Positions 1 to 8,264 of a DNA stretch of 64,000 nucleotides are shown piece by piece. The DNA comes from Damh-18 sp036275695 (lineage in GTDB: Bacteria > Patescibacteriota > Minisyncoccia > Phycocordibacterales > UBA918). Within the stretch, counting starts at the first letter, position 1. Every line of letters begins with the position of its first letter. The stretch covers positions 1 through 64,000 of the forward strand of contig DASUDI010000021.1 in assembly GCA_036275695.1 (NCBI GenBank). Reading direction: 5' to 3'. The position numbers were made by a program, and so were the translations under genes. Below the pieces are notes generated by a model. It had not been told where the DNA came from, made no database searches, and saw only the letters and a program-made list of their open reading frames with translations.

Positions 1-473
1 ATGAAAAATAATACCGCAAGCGGAACCATAAGCCACCAGAAAAAGTTTTGTTCTGGTGAAAAGAGTGACTGTATCGGCGTACCTGTGTCTATAATAATGC
101 TTACGGGAAGTGCATGAAAACTAAATATCATGATGAGAATAGTTGCTGAAAGAGATAAAAGTATTTTTTTTGAAAATTCATTAAATGCGGGCTCATAGTC
201 ATCGCCTGGAATATGTCTGCGAAACAGTATAATGCCACAAACGGTAATCGCAATAAATAAAAGTATTTTTGCGATCGCACCATCTTCACCACTACCCCCG
301 ATGGATTCGTAATATGGAAATTTAATTGAAATGAGAAGTGCAAGATATAATGCAAATATGAGATTGATCAACGTATACCTCCCCTTCACCATGGAATAAA
401 AAAGCAAGACACAAAATGTTGAAATGAGAAAAGCTGATTCCTTGAGCAATGAAATGATGTCAATTGAATCCAT
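1..473 (-). CDS. Polytopic membrane protein, C-terminus cut by window edge
   Basis: An open frame runs on the minus strand from an ATG at 473 to base 1 without a stop, giving 157 residues starting MDSIDIISLLKES. It contains four to five hydrophobic segments (about residues 13-28, 34-51, 66-83, 105-125 and 143-157), separated by short charged loops, so it is an integral membrane protein. The start is supported by a TATACT box that ends 7 nt upstream, as in many other genes here. I do not recognise a named family. Similar small membrane proteins occur in Parcubacteria, as far as I recall. The last visible segment, rich in Phe and Trp, may lie near the natural end. Confidence 0.7.
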   Translation of the reverse strand, partial: MDSIDIISLLKESAFLISTFCVLLFYSMVKGRYTLINLIFALYLALLISIKFPYYESIGGSGEDGAIAKILLFIAITVCGIILFRRHIPGDDYEPAFNEFSKKILLSLSATILIMIFSFHALPVSIIIDTGTPIQSLFSPEQNFFWWLMVPLAVLFF

Positions 474-480
474 ATATACA

Positions 481-486
481 AGTATA
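481..486 (-). promoter_or_regulatory. -10 box TATACT of the membrane protein gene
   Basis: TATACT reads on the minus strand and ends 7 nt before the ATG at 473. No good -35 hexamer is seen at 17 nt. The spacing predicts a leaderless transcript. Confidence 0.45.
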
Positions 487-525
487 GCGCGTTGCGTGTA
501 GTGGTATGTAGCGTGGTGGGAATAG

Positions 526-566
526 TAATAATCGCCCGACAACCTTCGGTTGTCGGGCGATTATTA
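526..566 (-). terminator. Intrinsic terminator after dnaJ
   Basis: A perfect 19-bp stem (526-544 with 548-566) with a 3-nt TTC loop. The dnaJ stop codon (564-566) lies inside the descending edge of the stem. The 3' side on the minus strand is A/T-rich rather than a pure T run. Confidence 0.8.
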
Positions 567-1625
567 TATCCCCTCTTTCTTCAATTCCTCAATGAGTTTT
601 CGCGCGCTTCGTGAAAGTTTGTGTGGTAGATCAATGATAATGCGGACATGAAAATCTCCACGTTGTGAAGGTGCGTACGGCACGCCTTTCCCTTTGATGC
701 GAAGTATTTCACCATGTTTAACTCCTTCGGGTACTTTGACATCGATGGGGCCATCGAGTGTTTCGACTGCGTATGTTGCCCCAAGAAGTGCGTCTGAAAG
801 TTTTACATTGAGTGTGGTCTCAAGGTTCTCACCTGATCGGTTGATGGTTTTGTGTCGCTGAATGTGTACCTTAACGTAGAGATCGCCCGGCGTGCCACCT
901 TTAATCGCTTCGCCACGTCCAGGCATACGAATCATTTCCCCGGGTTCGATGCCAGCGGGAATTGAAATATCAATGGTTTCTTCTGTTCGCGCAACGCCCA
1001 TTCCCCTACAATCAGGACATTTTTCCTTTGGAATCTTACCACTACCGTGACACGCGGAACATTCGCGCACTGTTGCAAATTGTCCAAGAATACTTTGACG
1101 TGTCTCGTGGATACGTCCATTACCGTTACAGGTAGCGCACGTTATCATTTCACTTCCTTTCTTAGCACCTGAGCCATTGCATGATACGCAAGAATTATTT
1201 TTTGCGAGCTTTAGTGAGCGGTTGGTGCCAAAAATCGCATCCTTAAAGGTAAGTTCAATGTCAATAGAGATATCGTTGCCACGCGCTTGTCTACGTCCAC
1301 CGCCTCGTCCACCGCCTCCAAACATATCTCCAAAGTTCTGGAATATGTCATTGATATCAAACTCAACACCACCAAAACCGCCCTGGAACCCTCCCCACTG
1401 AGCATTACCGCCACCTCCCGCGTATGAACGGCCGTACGTGTCATACTCGGCACGCTTCTTGTCGTCACTCAACACTGAGTATGCTTCACTAATTTCCTTG
1501 AATCTCGCTTCATCACCTGTTGTTTTGTCGGGGTGATATTTAGAAGCAAGTTTACGAAATGCTTTTTTCACCTCATCCTTTGAGGCGTTTTTTTCTATAC
1601 CAAGAATTTCGTAATAATTTTTCAT
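564..1625 (-). CDS. dnaJ: Chaperone protein DnaJ
   Basis: Hsp40 co-chaperone that delivers unfolded clients to DnaK and stimulates its ATPase. The 353 residues show a J-domain at 1-65 with the HPD motif at 31-33, a Gly/Phe-rich linker (about 70-112), a zinc-binding region with four CxxCxGxG repeats (CVSCNGSG, CATCNGNG, CSACHGSG, CPDCRGMG), and the two C-terminal beta domains. This is type I DnaJ, a little shorter than the 376 residues of E. coli. It is the last gene of the grpE-dnaK-dnaJ operon, 23 nt after dnaK, and ends in a strong hairpin. Confidence 0.97.
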   Translation of the reverse strand: MKNYYEILGIEKNASKDEVKKAFRKLASKYHPDKTTGDEARFKEISEAYSVLSDDKKRAEYDTYGRSYAGGGGNAQWGGFQGGFGGVEFDINDIFQNFGDMFGGGGRGGGRRQARGNDISIDIELTFKDAIFGTNRSLKLAKNNSCVSCNGSGAKKGSEMITCATCNGNGRIHETRQSILGQFATVRECSACHGSGKIPKEKCPDCRGMGVARTEETIDISIPAGIEPGEMIRMPGRGEAIKGGTPGDLYVKVHIQRHKTINRSGENLETTLNVKLSDALLGATYAVETLDGPIDVKVPEGVKHGEILRIKGKGVPYAPSQRGDFHVRIIIDLPHKLSRSARKLIEELKKEGI

Positions 1626-1648
1626 AGTTGTATTGGTGATGTGTGTGT

Positions 1649-3526
1649 TTATTCTTCCTTTTTCTCGTCTACCTCGGCGTCTCGAATGTTTTCATCTTGC
1701 TTCGGTTGCTCTGTTGATGAGGCACTCTGCTTCTGTATCGCTTCACCTATTTTTTGCATCTCATGTGAGAGCGCTTCGGTTTTTGATTTGAGCGCATCTA
1801 CATCATTTCCATCTTTCACTGCTTTAAGTGCTGAGATGCTTTCTTCGACTGATTTCTTAATATCCTCCGTGATGGCATCTTTGTGGTCTGAAAGTGATTT
1901 TTCTGCCGTATAAATGGTTTGATCCGCAACGTTTCGTATTTCTATGAGATCTTTTTTCTTTGCGTCTTCATCAGCATGAGCCTCTGCATCTTTTTTCATT
2001 CGCTCAATATCCTCGGGGGTAAGTCCTGAATTTGCTTCAATACGAATCTTTTGTTCTTTCCCGGTTGATTTGTCCTTTGCGACAACATTGAGCACGCCAT
2101 TGCTATCTACGTCAAAAATGACCTCTACCTGCGGAACACCGCGTGGCGCGGGTGGGATACCATCGAGAATAAATCGTCCGAGTGATTTATTGTCAGATGC
2201 CATGGGACGTTCTCCTTGGGTGATATGTATTTCTACGGATGTCTGATTGTCTGCCGCGGTTGAAAAAATCTGTTCACGCTTCGTAGGAATGTGGGTATTT
2301 TTTTCAATAAGTTTTGTAGAAACACCTCCCATTGTTTCAATGCCAAGTGAAAGTGGAATAACATCAACAAGCGTAATGTCATGGACATCTCCTTGGAATA
2401 TACCTGCTTGAATAGCCGCGCCAAGTGCGACCACCTCATCAGGATTTACTGATTTATTTGGTTCCTTTCCAAAAAGTTCACGGACTCGTTGTACGATGAG
2501 TGGCATGCGTGTTTGTCCTCCCACAAGTATCACTTCATCAATTTCTTCCTTTTTAAGTCCTGATGCTTCGAGCGCGCGCTTCGTAATCTCAATAGATCGA
2601 TCAACGTACTCATGTGCTATCTCTTCAATTTTTGCACGTGAAAGTTTCATGAGCATGTGTTTGGGACCATTGGCGTCTGAGGTAATAAAGGGAATATTTA
2701 CTTCCGCTTCACCGGTTGAAGAAAGTTCATGCTTTGCTTTTTCCGCAGCCTCATCTAAACGTTGTAGCGCGAGGGGATCTTTTGAGAGATCGATACCTTC
2801 GAGTTTCTTAAATTCATCAATAAAGTACCTCACAATTTTTTGATCGATGTCGCGACCTCCCATATGCGCGTCACCGTCAGTAGACTGCACTTCAATAACA
2901 TCATCACCAACCTCAAGTACGGTAACATCAAAGGTACCACCACCGAAGTCATAGACAACAATTTTTTCTTCCTTTTTACGGTTGAAGCCGTATGCGAGTG
3001 CGGCCGCGGTTGGTTCATTGATAATGCGCTTTACTTCAAGACCCGCAATTTTCCCAGCGTCTTGGGTTGCTTTTCGTTGCGCGTCATTGAAGTACGCAGG
3101 TACCGTGATGACTGCTTCTGTTATTTTTTCACCAATTTTTGCTTCTGCATCTGCCTTAAGTTTTGAGAGTATCATTGCTGAGACTTCCTCAGGACGATAA
3201 TCCTTATCTCCCATGTGCACGAGTACACCTCCATCACTTCCCTTTTTTACTTCATAAGGAACAATTGTTTTGTCGCTCTGCACGGCTTCTTCATCAAAAC
3301 TGTGTCCCATGAATCGCTTTATGCCATAGATGGTGTTTTTTGGATTGGTAACTGCTTGTCGTTTTGCAATTTGTCCCACAAGTCGTTCACCAGTTTTTGA
3401 AATCGCAACAACAGACGGTGTGGTGCGGTTACCTTCCGCGTTCTCGATTATAGAAGGTTCCCCCGCCTCAATGATTGCCATTGCCGAATTTGTGGTACCA
3501 AGGTCAATTCCTAAGATTTTTGCCAT
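1649..3526 (-). CDS. dnaK: Chaperone protein DnaK (Hsp70)
   Basis: ATP-driven chaperone working with DnaJ and GrpE in the cytoplasm. The 625 residues begin with the phosphate-1 motif GIDLGTTNS, continue with the phosphate-2 motif DFGGGTFD and the adenosine motif VGGQTRMP, then a linker region leading to PLSLGIETMGG at the start of the substrate-binding beta domain, and end in a helical lid with an acidic tail (EVDEKKEE), as in bacterial Hsp70s. It lies 28 nt downstream of grpE. No CIRCE element is seen upstream of the operon, so HrcA control is not supported by the sequence. Confidence 0.98.
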   Translation of the reverse strand: MAKILGIDLGTTNSAMAIIEAGEPSIIENAEGNRTTPSVVAISKTGERLVGQIAKRQAVTNPKNTIYGIKRFMGHSFDEEAVQSDKTIVPYEVKKGSDGGVLVHMGDKDYRPEEVSAMILSKLKADAEAKIGEKITEAVITVPAYFNDAQRKATQDAGKIAGLEVKRIINEPTAAALAYGFNRKKEEKIVVYDFGGGTFDVTVLEVGDDVIEVQSTDGDAHMGGRDIDQKIVRYFIDEFKKLEGIDLSKDPLALQRLDEAAEKAKHELSSTGEAEVNIPFITSDANGPKHMLMKLSRAKIEEIAHEYVDRSIEITKRALEASGLKKEEIDEVILVGGQTRMPLIVQRVRELFGKEPNKSVNPDEVVALGAAIQAGIFQGDVHDITLVDVIPLSLGIETMGGVSTKLIEKNTHIPTKREQIFSTAADNQTSVEIHITQGERPMASDNKSLGRFILDGIPPAPRGVPQVEVIFDVDSNGVLNVVAKDKSTGKEQKIRIEANSGLTPEDIERMKKDAEAHADEDAKKKDLIEIRNVADQTIYTAEKSLSDHKDAITEDIKKSVEESISALKAVKDGNDVDALKSKTEALSHEMQKIGEAIQKQSASSTEQPKQDENIRDAEVDEKKEE

Positions 3527-3554
3527 AATGATTATAAATGTAACGAACGAATAA

Positions 3555-4133
3555 TTATATACTTCCTACAACAACGCGTGCGGGTCTAATGATGTGGTCT
3601 CCGCGTTTAAAACCTTTTTGCAGTACCGCGAGTACAGTATCTATGTCTTTCTTATCACTAACTTCTTGATTTGATACGGCTTCGTGTTCATGTGGATTAA
3701 ATGCACTACCAAGTGGATTGATGGATGATACGTGATACGCAGTGAGAATTGAAAGTAATTTACTATACATTGCCTCAACCCCCGCGCGCCATGTTTCATC
3801 AATTTGATTCCATGTTTCTTTGTCTGCCATAGCGGTATCAAAGCTGTCGTAGAGGGTGAGCAATTCCTTCAATATTTTATCAGTCGCGCGCTCACGGTCA
3901 CGTTCTAGTTGCTCTTCGAGACGACGTTTACTATTGAGAAAGTCTGCGCGTGTTCGTTGCAACTCCTCTAAGTGACGCATTTTCTCCTCCTCACATGTTT
4001 TCAACTTCTTTTTGAGAGCGGTAATTGTCGCATGCATATCTCCTTCTTGTTCCTCTATTTCGGTATCCGTGAATGTGTCAATAGACTCGTGCGCTATGTC
4101 CACATGGTCATTTTTATTATCATTTTCAAACAT
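3555..4133 (-). CDS. grpE: Nucleotide exchange factor GrpE
   Basis: Releases ADP from DnaK. The 192 residues have an acidic, disordered N-terminus, a long charged coiled coil (about residues 28-85, rich in Lys, Glu and Arg), and the conserved C-terminal beta domain with NPHEHEAVS and the closing segment KRGDHIIRPARVVV. It is the promoter-proximal gene of the chaperone operon. The ATG at 4133 stands 9 nt after a consensus -10 box, so the mRNA probably has almost no leader. Confidence 0.96.
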   Translation of the reverse strand: MFENDNKNDHVDIAHESIDTFTDTEIEEQEGDMHATITALKKKLKTCEEEKMRHLEELQRTRADFLNSKRRLEEQLERDRERATDKILKELLTLYDSFDTAMADKETWNQIDETWRAGVEAMYSKLLSILTAYHVSSINPLGSAFNPHEHEAVSNQEVSDKKDIDTVLAVLQKGFKRGDHIIRPARVVVGSI

Positions 4134-4142
4134 AGTGTGCGT

Positions 4143-4171
4143 ATTATATATACGGAAATAGGTGTTGTCAA
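4143..4171 (-). promoter_or_regulatory. Consensus sigma-70 promoter of grpE-dnaK-dnaJ
   Basis: TTGACA (4166-4171), 17-nt spacer, TATAAT (4143-4148), then 9 nt to the grpE ATG. This is a perfect match to the vegetative consensus, with no heat-shock sigma-32-like motif or CIRCE repeat nearby. Confidence 0.85.
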
Positions 4172-4230
4172 AAGTGCTTATATATAACGTCTTTTTACCT
4201 CACTCGCATCAATTTCAAGTACGAAATATG

Positions 4231-4254
4231 CAAAATGGCTCCATACGGAGCCAT
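4231..4254 (-). terminator. Intrinsic terminator of the ribosomal operon
   Basis: An 8-bp perfect stem (4235-4242 with 4247-4254), loop of 4 nt, followed on the minus strand by TTTT. It sits 4 nt past the rpsI stop codon. Confidence 0.75.
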
Positions 4255-4258
4255 GTCG

Positions 4259-4660
4259 CTATCGCTTTGCCCATTGAGGACGCTTGCGTGCTTTGAGAAG
4301 TCCAAATTTCTTTCGTTCAACTGACCGAGGGTCACGCTTGAGCATACCTGCTTTTTTAAGTGCGCTTCGACGATCCGCTTTTTCTTTTACGAGAGCGCGC
4401 GCAACACCTAGTTTAATTGCATCTGATTGAGCACTTAAACCGCCGCCTTGCACCTTTGCGCTAATTTCGTATGTATCGATACCCGCACCCTCTGTTTCGA
4501 GAACATTAAGTATATTTTTTTGCAGTGTTGGTGCAAAGAAGTACTCCGCAAGTGGTTTTTCATTGACGATGACTCGTTGGTTTGTGGACTTGGTGATTCT
4601 TACACGCGCAGTCGCCGTCTTTCGTCGTCCAATGCCCTCTGTGTATTGTTTTGTTGCCAT
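4259..4660 (-). CDS. rpsI: 30S ribosomal protein S9
   Basis: Small-subunit protein whose C-terminal tail reaches the P-site tRNA. The 133 residues contain the family signature GGGLSAQSDAIKLGVARAL and end in a basic tail closing in PQWAKR, matching the usual KRPQFSKR ending. It follows rplM by 7 nt, the common L13-S9 pairing, and is the last gene of the operon that starts at infA. Confidence 0.97.
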   Translation of the reverse strand: MATKQYTEGIGRRKTATARVRITKSTNQRVIVNEKPLAEYFFAPTLQKNILNVLETEGAGIDTYEISAKVQGGGLSAQSDAIKLGVARALVKEKADRRSALKKAGMLKRDPRSVERKKFGLLKARKRPQWAKR

Positions 4661-4667
4661 ATACTAA

Positions 4668-5018
4668 TTACTCAGTTACTACTAGGTTTTGTAATCGTAG
4701 TTTGTGGAGTCGATTTTTTGGAAGCATGCCACCAACTACCCGTTTCATAACTTCTGAAATACCACGCCTATCACGAAGGTGGCCAAGTGTTTCAATGCGA
4801 CGCCCTCCAGGGTATCCAGAATACGTCTGGAACTCCTCCTCAGCACGCTTTTCGCTTATATCAAGCTTGCTCGCGTTAATAATTTTGACGGTTACAGGCT
4901 CAACAATGTTTTTTGCAAAATGAGTGGTGTTTTTTCCAAGAAGGACGGAAGCAGCCTCAGTCGCTACTCGACCAATTCTCTTCCCTGATGCGTCTATGAT
5001 ATATTCTTTCGTTTCCAT
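4668..5018 (-). CDS. rplM: 50S ribosomal protein L13
   Basis: Early-assembling large-subunit protein. It has 116 residues, against about 142 in E. coli. The conserved core is visible (DASGKRIGRVATEAA near the start, YSGYPGGRR, then VVGGMLPKNRL). The N-terminal extension and part of the C-terminus are trimmed, as is common in CPR ribosomal proteins. It lies 9 nt after rplQ. Confidence 0.95.
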   Translation of the reverse strand: METKEYIIDASGKRIGRVATEAASVLLGKNTTHFAKNIVEPVTVKIINASKLDISEKRAEEEFQTYSGYPGGRRIETLGHLRDRRGISEVMKRVVGGMLPKNRLHKLRLQNLVVTE

Positions 5019-5027
5019 ACGTTGTTG

Positions 5028-5381
5028 TTATACAAGTTCTATGCAAGCCTCGGTTCTGCCTGCCTTTGTATCACCGAGCTTAATAATGCGTGTGTAACCA
5101 CCACTTCTGTTTGCGTATCGCTTTGCGATGTCACTAAAAAGTTTCTGTACGATGGCGTCTTTAGGTTCACCGAGATTACTCATAACGAGACGGCGCGAGG
5201 CAACGGTGTCGATTTTGCCACGAGTTATGATTTTCTCGACATAGGGTCTAAGTTCTTTCGCCTTTGCCTCAGTTGTGGTAATACGTTCATGCTCTAAAAG
5301 TGAGAGCGCGAGACCACGAAGCAAAGCAGTTCGCTGATTGCGTGGTCGTCCAAATGTTCTGGTTTGTTTGTGGTGTCGCAT
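5028..5381 (-). CDS. rplQ: 50S ribosomal protein L17
   Basis: Large-subunit protein near the exit tunnel. The 117 residues open with the typical MRHHKQTRTFGRPRNQR segment and keep the ALLRGLALSLLEHERITTTEAKAKE stretch characteristic of L17, ending at YTRIIKLGDTKAGRTEACIEL. It follows rpoA by 2 nt, the standard alpha-operon order. Confidence 0.97.
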   Translation of the reverse strand: MRHHKQTRTFGRPRNQRTALLRGLALSLLEHERITTTEAKAKELRPYVEKIITRGKIDTVASRRLVMSNLGEPKDAIVQKLFSDIAKRYANRSGGYTRIIKLGDTKAGRTEACIELV

Positions 5382-5383
5382 AA

Positions 5384-6352
5384 TTATTCTTTAAATGAAA
5401 TGTTCATACTTGCAAGAAGTGACTCAATTTCTGCAAGTCCCTTGGGACCCATGCCTTCAAGTTCAAGGATGTCGTCTTTACGCTTCCGGACAAGACCGCC
5501 AAGCGTTCGAATGTTGGCATTTTCAAGCGCATTGAGTGTTCTGTTTGAAAGGTCAAGTGTTTCAATACGTGTTTTGAGTACATCGTTATCAATTGCGTCT
5601 TCGCCAGCCACATGAGTAACGGCTTCTGTTGTAACGGTCTGAGTTTCGGGCTGCTTGTGTGTCTCTTGAAATCCAATGATTGCTTTAAGTTGATGAATCA
5701 TTATCTCAATTGAGTTTTCAAGCGCTTCACGTGCTGAGAGTGTACCGTCGGTCTCGACAAACATACGAAGTCGGTTGTAATCAGTACGATCGCCAACGCG
5801 CATATTTTCAACCTCGTAATTTACGCGTCGAATGGGGGTAAATACCGCATCAAGCGCTATGGTTCCAATCTCTACCTTATCTTTCTGATGAACTTCACGA
5901 GGTACGTAGCCTAACCCTTGTTCGATAGTACACTCGATTGAGAGTGTTGTCTTGTCAGTTATCTCTGCAATTACTTGTTCAGGATTAAGAATGGTGATTT
6001 GGCTTGGGAGTGTAAAGTCAGCAGCGGTAACCACTTTCGGACCCTGTACTTTGAGGTTTATGGTAAGCGCAGTATCGCTATGCATGTGAAGGCGAACGCG
6101 CTTAAGATTGAGTAAAAGAGTGATACCGTCCTCTCTGACACCCTTAATGGTAGAAAATTCATGTTCGAGACCATCAATTTTTACTTGAGTTATCGCTGCA
6201 CCTGGGAGTGAAGAAAGAATAATGCGACGAAGTGAATTGCCTAGCGTGTGTCCATAACCTGGGTAAAGTCCGTCAATTTCAAAGATTCCAGAAAATTCCT
6301 CTTCTTTAATAACGCGTGGCTTTGATGGTAGTGCTACATTTGTTTCAAGCAT
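5384..6352 (-). CDS. rpoA: DNA-directed RNA polymerase subunit alpha
   Basis: Scaffold for RNA polymerase assembly. I chose the ATG at 6352, giving 322 residues that start MLETNVALPSKP. A longer frame from 6481 would run deep into rpsD and adds no recognisable domain. The N-terminal dimerisation domain has GYGHTLGNSLRRILLSS-like residues (GNSLRRIILSSLPG) and the VKIDGLEHEFSTIKGVRED loop. The C-terminal domain, with its helix-hairpin-helix fold (LSNRTLNALENANIRTL, then LEGMGPKGLAEIE), is present, so UP-element or activator contacts are possible. Confidence 0.96.
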   Translation of the reverse strand: MLETNVALPSKPRVIKEEEFSGIFEIDGLYPGYGHTLGNSLRRIILSSLPGAAITQVKIDGLEHEFSTIKGVREDGITLLLNLKRVRLHMHSDTALTINLKVQGPKVVTAADFTLPSQITILNPEQVIAEITDKTTLSIECTIEQGLGYVPREVHQKDKVEIGTIALDAVFTPIRRVNYEVENMRVGDRTDYNRLRMFVETDGTLSAREALENSIEIMIHQLKAIIGFQETHKQPETQTVTTEAVTHVAGEDAIDNDVLKTRIETLDLSNRTLNALENANIRTLGGLVRKRKDDILELEGMGPKGLAEIESLLASMNISFKE

Positions 6353-6377
6353 AATATGTTTATTATAGTAACTAATA

Positions 6378-6989
6378 TTATCGGCTGTAGTACTCAAGGA
6401 CTTGCTGTGGATCAAATACCGTTGCGGATGGTTCATACAGTGGCTCTGACTTCTTTTCACCAGATAGGTTTTTAATATCAAGTGTGAGCCAATTTGGTGC
6501 GGTGTATGTGGTAAGTGTCTCTTTTAAGGTGGTGAAGAGGGGTGACTCCTTACTCTGTTCACGCACAGACACCACGTCACCAATCTTAACTTTGTGCGAG
6601 GGGATATTGAGCCTTCGGCCATTGAGACAAATGTGGCCATGAGAAACCATCTGACGCGCAAGGCGACGTGTTTTGGCAAGACCAAGGCGATACACGACAT
6701 TATCAAGACGTGACTCAAGACGCGCGATAAGTTGGCTAATAGGTTGATGCCCTTGTGCAAATGCATCATGCACGTACCGTGAAAGTTGTTTTTCAGAAAT
6801 GCCGTACGAGAAACGCATTTTTTGCTTCTCAATCAACTGTTTCTTGTAATCAGACGCACCACCAGGACGTTTACTTGACTTATTGCGAGCTGAACGTGCC
6901 TCAGAAAGCGCAAATTTTTGTGTTTGCGTTTTTTCAAAAATAGGAGCGCCGAGCCGCTTTGCAATTTTATATTTTGGACCAATGATCAT
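6378..6989 (-). CDS. rpsD: 30S ribosomal protein S4
   Basis: Primary 16S rRNA-binding protein. The 203 residues carry the N-terminal rRNA-binding region (GPKYKIAKRLG, and YGISEKQLSRYV near residues 62-73) and the S4 RNA-binding domain (SRLDNVVYRLGLAKTRRLARQMVSHGHI, then GRRLNIPSHKVKIGDVVSV). No zinc-binding cysteines are present in the N-terminal region, so this is the zinc-free form. It lies between rpsK and rpoA, the classical alpha-operon order. Confidence 0.97.
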   Translation of the reverse strand: MIIGPKYKIAKRLGAPIFEKTQTQKFALSEARSARNKSSKRPGGASDYKKQLIEKQKMRFSYGISEKQLSRYVHDAFAQGHQPISQLIARLESRLDNVVYRLGLAKTRRLARQMVSHGHICLNGRRLNIPSHKVKIGDVVSVREQSKESPLFTTLKETLTTYTAPNWLTLDIKNLSGEKKSEPLYEPSATVFDPQQVLEYYSR

Positions 6990-7006
6990 ATAAATTTCAT
7001 TATTTA

Positions 7007-7435
7007 CTATACACGACGTGGCTTTGGAGCACGTGGACCGTTGTGTGGTACAGGTGTCATGTCAGAAATCTTAGTAATAGTAATTCCCTTTCCTGAAAAA
7101 CCTCGAAGTGCGGATTCTCGACCAGCGCCAATACCTCGAATGATGACATTTGCATCCTTCATACCCATTTGAAGCGCCTTATCACCGATTATTTCACCCA
7201 CCTTTGCAGCAGCGAAGGGTGTGCTCTTTCGTGAACCCTTAAAACCAATTGCTCCACTTGAAGCAGCGATGAGCGTATTACCCTTTGTATCACAAAGTGT
7301 AAGTAGTGTGTTGTTGAATGTTGCGAGGATGTTAAGCGTACCAGCGGCAACTTTCTTTTTTGGAATTCGCGCAAGTGCTTTTGAAGAAGCACTTGCGTCG
7401 CCTCCACCTTTTTTAATAATTCGTTTTTTTCCCAT
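7007..7435 (-). CDS. rpsK: 30S ribosomal protein S11
   Basis: Platform protein of the small subunit. The 142 residues start with a basic extension (MGKKRIIKKGGG and further Lys/Ala residues), followed by the S11 core NTLLTLCDTKGN, GFKGSRKSTPFAA, and the closing DMTPVPHNGPRAPKPRRV. Its position between rpsM and rpsD is canonical. Confidence 0.97.
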   Translation of the reverse strand: MGKKRIIKKGGGDASASSKALARIPKKKVAAGTLNILATFNNTLLTLCDTKGNTLIAASSGAIGFKGSRKSTPFAAAKVGEIIGDKALQMGMKDANVIIRGIGAGRESALRGFSGKGITITKISDMTPVPHNGPRAPKPRRV

Positions 7436-7475
7436 ATTTTAAGTACTAAACAATAAAACAAGCGATTCCTAATTT

Positions 7476-7853
7476 CTAGGTCTTCTCTAGTTTTCGACGA
7501 CCAGATCCCATGGTCTTCTTAACGCCTTTAAGTGTGCGCGCGTTTGTTTTGGTGCGCTGACCACGTGCAGGAAGTTTTTTTGCGTGACGACTACCGCGGT
7601 ACGATTGAATATCCTTAAGTCGCTTGATGTTCGATGATGTTGCGCGTTTTAGGTCACCTTCTATGGTAAATGATTCTACTTTTTCACGAATCGCATTCTC
7701 CTCTTCGGTAGAAAGATCAGTGACTTTTTTTCTAACGTCAATTTTGAGTTCAGAAAGAATTGACTGTGCCCTAGAAAGTCCAACTCCGTATACTGCCGTG
7801 AGAGCGTATTCGAGATGCTTATTTTCTGGGATGGTAATACCTGAAATTCTCAT
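7476..7853 (-). CDS. rpsM: 30S ribosomal protein S13
   Basis: Head protein of the small subunit that contacts tRNA and helix B1 partners. The 125 residues open with RISGITIPENKHLEYALTAV and GVGLSRAQSIL, contain the helix-hairpin-helix region, and end with RGSRHAKKLPARGQRTKTNARTLKG and a basic tail. The start lies 2 nt after rpmJ. Confidence 0.97.
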   Translation of the reverse strand: MRISGITIPENKHLEYALTAVYGVGLSRAQSILSELKIDVRKKVTDLSTEEENAIREKVESFTIEGDLKRATSSNIKRLKDIQSYRGSRHAKKLPARGQRTKTNARTLKGVKKTMGSGRRKLEKT

Positions 7854-7855
7854 AA

Positions 7856-7972
7856 TTATCCTTGTCGTTGCTTATTGCGAGGTTTCTTCTTATTAATAAC
7901 ATAAATGCGACCGCGTCTTCGCACTATCTTGTCGTCGGGACTTATTTTTTTGACTGATGATCGAACTTTCAT
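7856..7972 (-). CDS. rpmJ: 50S ribosomal protein L36, zinc-less form
   Basis: A 38-residue frame that begins MKVRSSVKKISPDDKIVRRR and ends NKKKPRNKQRQG, an unmistakable L36. The classical protein coordinates zinc through three Cys and a His; here the positions hold Ser/Pro/Asp/Asn-type residues and there is no cysteine at all. It is therefore the C-minus type, expected to be independent of zinc. It is squeezed between infA (2 nt upstream) and rpsM (2 nt downstream), as in typical infA-rpmJ-rpsM clusters. Confidence 0.96.
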   Translation of the reverse strand: MKVRSSVKKISPDDKIVRRRGRIYVINKKKPRNKQRQG

Positions 7973-7974
7973 AT

Positions 7975-8196
7975 TTATAAACGTTTAGCTATACGTGCTT
8001 TACCGCCGTAAGGTTCAGGAACCACACCTACTCTATCCCCCACAAGAACGCGTATTTTAAATTTACGCATTTTACCTGCAAGATATGCGAGTGTCGGCTT
8101 TTCTTCGCCATCGAGTACAACACGAAAAAGCGCATTAGGGAGCGCCTCCTCTACGGTACCATAGACGAGATTATCTTTGTCTGATTTTTCCTGCAT
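7975..8196 (-). CDS. infA: Translation initiation factor IF-1
   Basis: OB-fold factor that binds the A site of the 30S subunit. I chose the ATG at 8196 (73 residues, MQEKSDKDNLVYG), close to the usual 72. The upstream TTG at 8217 lies inside the promoter. Family residues include GTVEEALPNALFRV, AGKMRKFKIRVLVGDRV and a closing KARIAKRL. It is the first gene of the nine-gene ribosomal/RNA polymerase operon. The ATG is 11 nt from the -10 box, which leaves room for a leader of only a few bases. Confidence 0.95.
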   Translation of the reverse strand: MQEKSDKDNLVYGTVEEALPNALFRVVLDGEEKPTLAYLAGKMRKFKIRVLVGDRVGVVPEPYGGKARIAKRL

Positions 8197-8207
8197 CAAA
8201 CGTGAGA

Positions 8208-8236
8208 AGTGTAACAAATTGTTTTTAAAACGTCAA
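8208..8236 (-). promoter_or_regulatory. Promoter of the infA-rpsI operon
   Basis: TTGACG (8231-8236), 17-nt spacer, TACACT (8208-8213), 11 nt to the infA ATG. It is the only clear promoter for the nine genes down to rpsI. Confidence 0.75.
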
Positions 8237-8264
8237 GGCAAACTCAGTGGAATATCTATTTTCT

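Noticed and set aside
4134..4200. CIRCE-type (TTAGCACTC) heat-shock operator before grpE
   Set aside because: Only a loose TAAGCACTT resemblance on one side; no inverted partner.
6353..6481. Longer rpoA start at 6481
   Set aside because: The added 43 residues lie inside rpsD in another frame and have no alpha-subunit similarity; MLETN at 6352 fits the family start.
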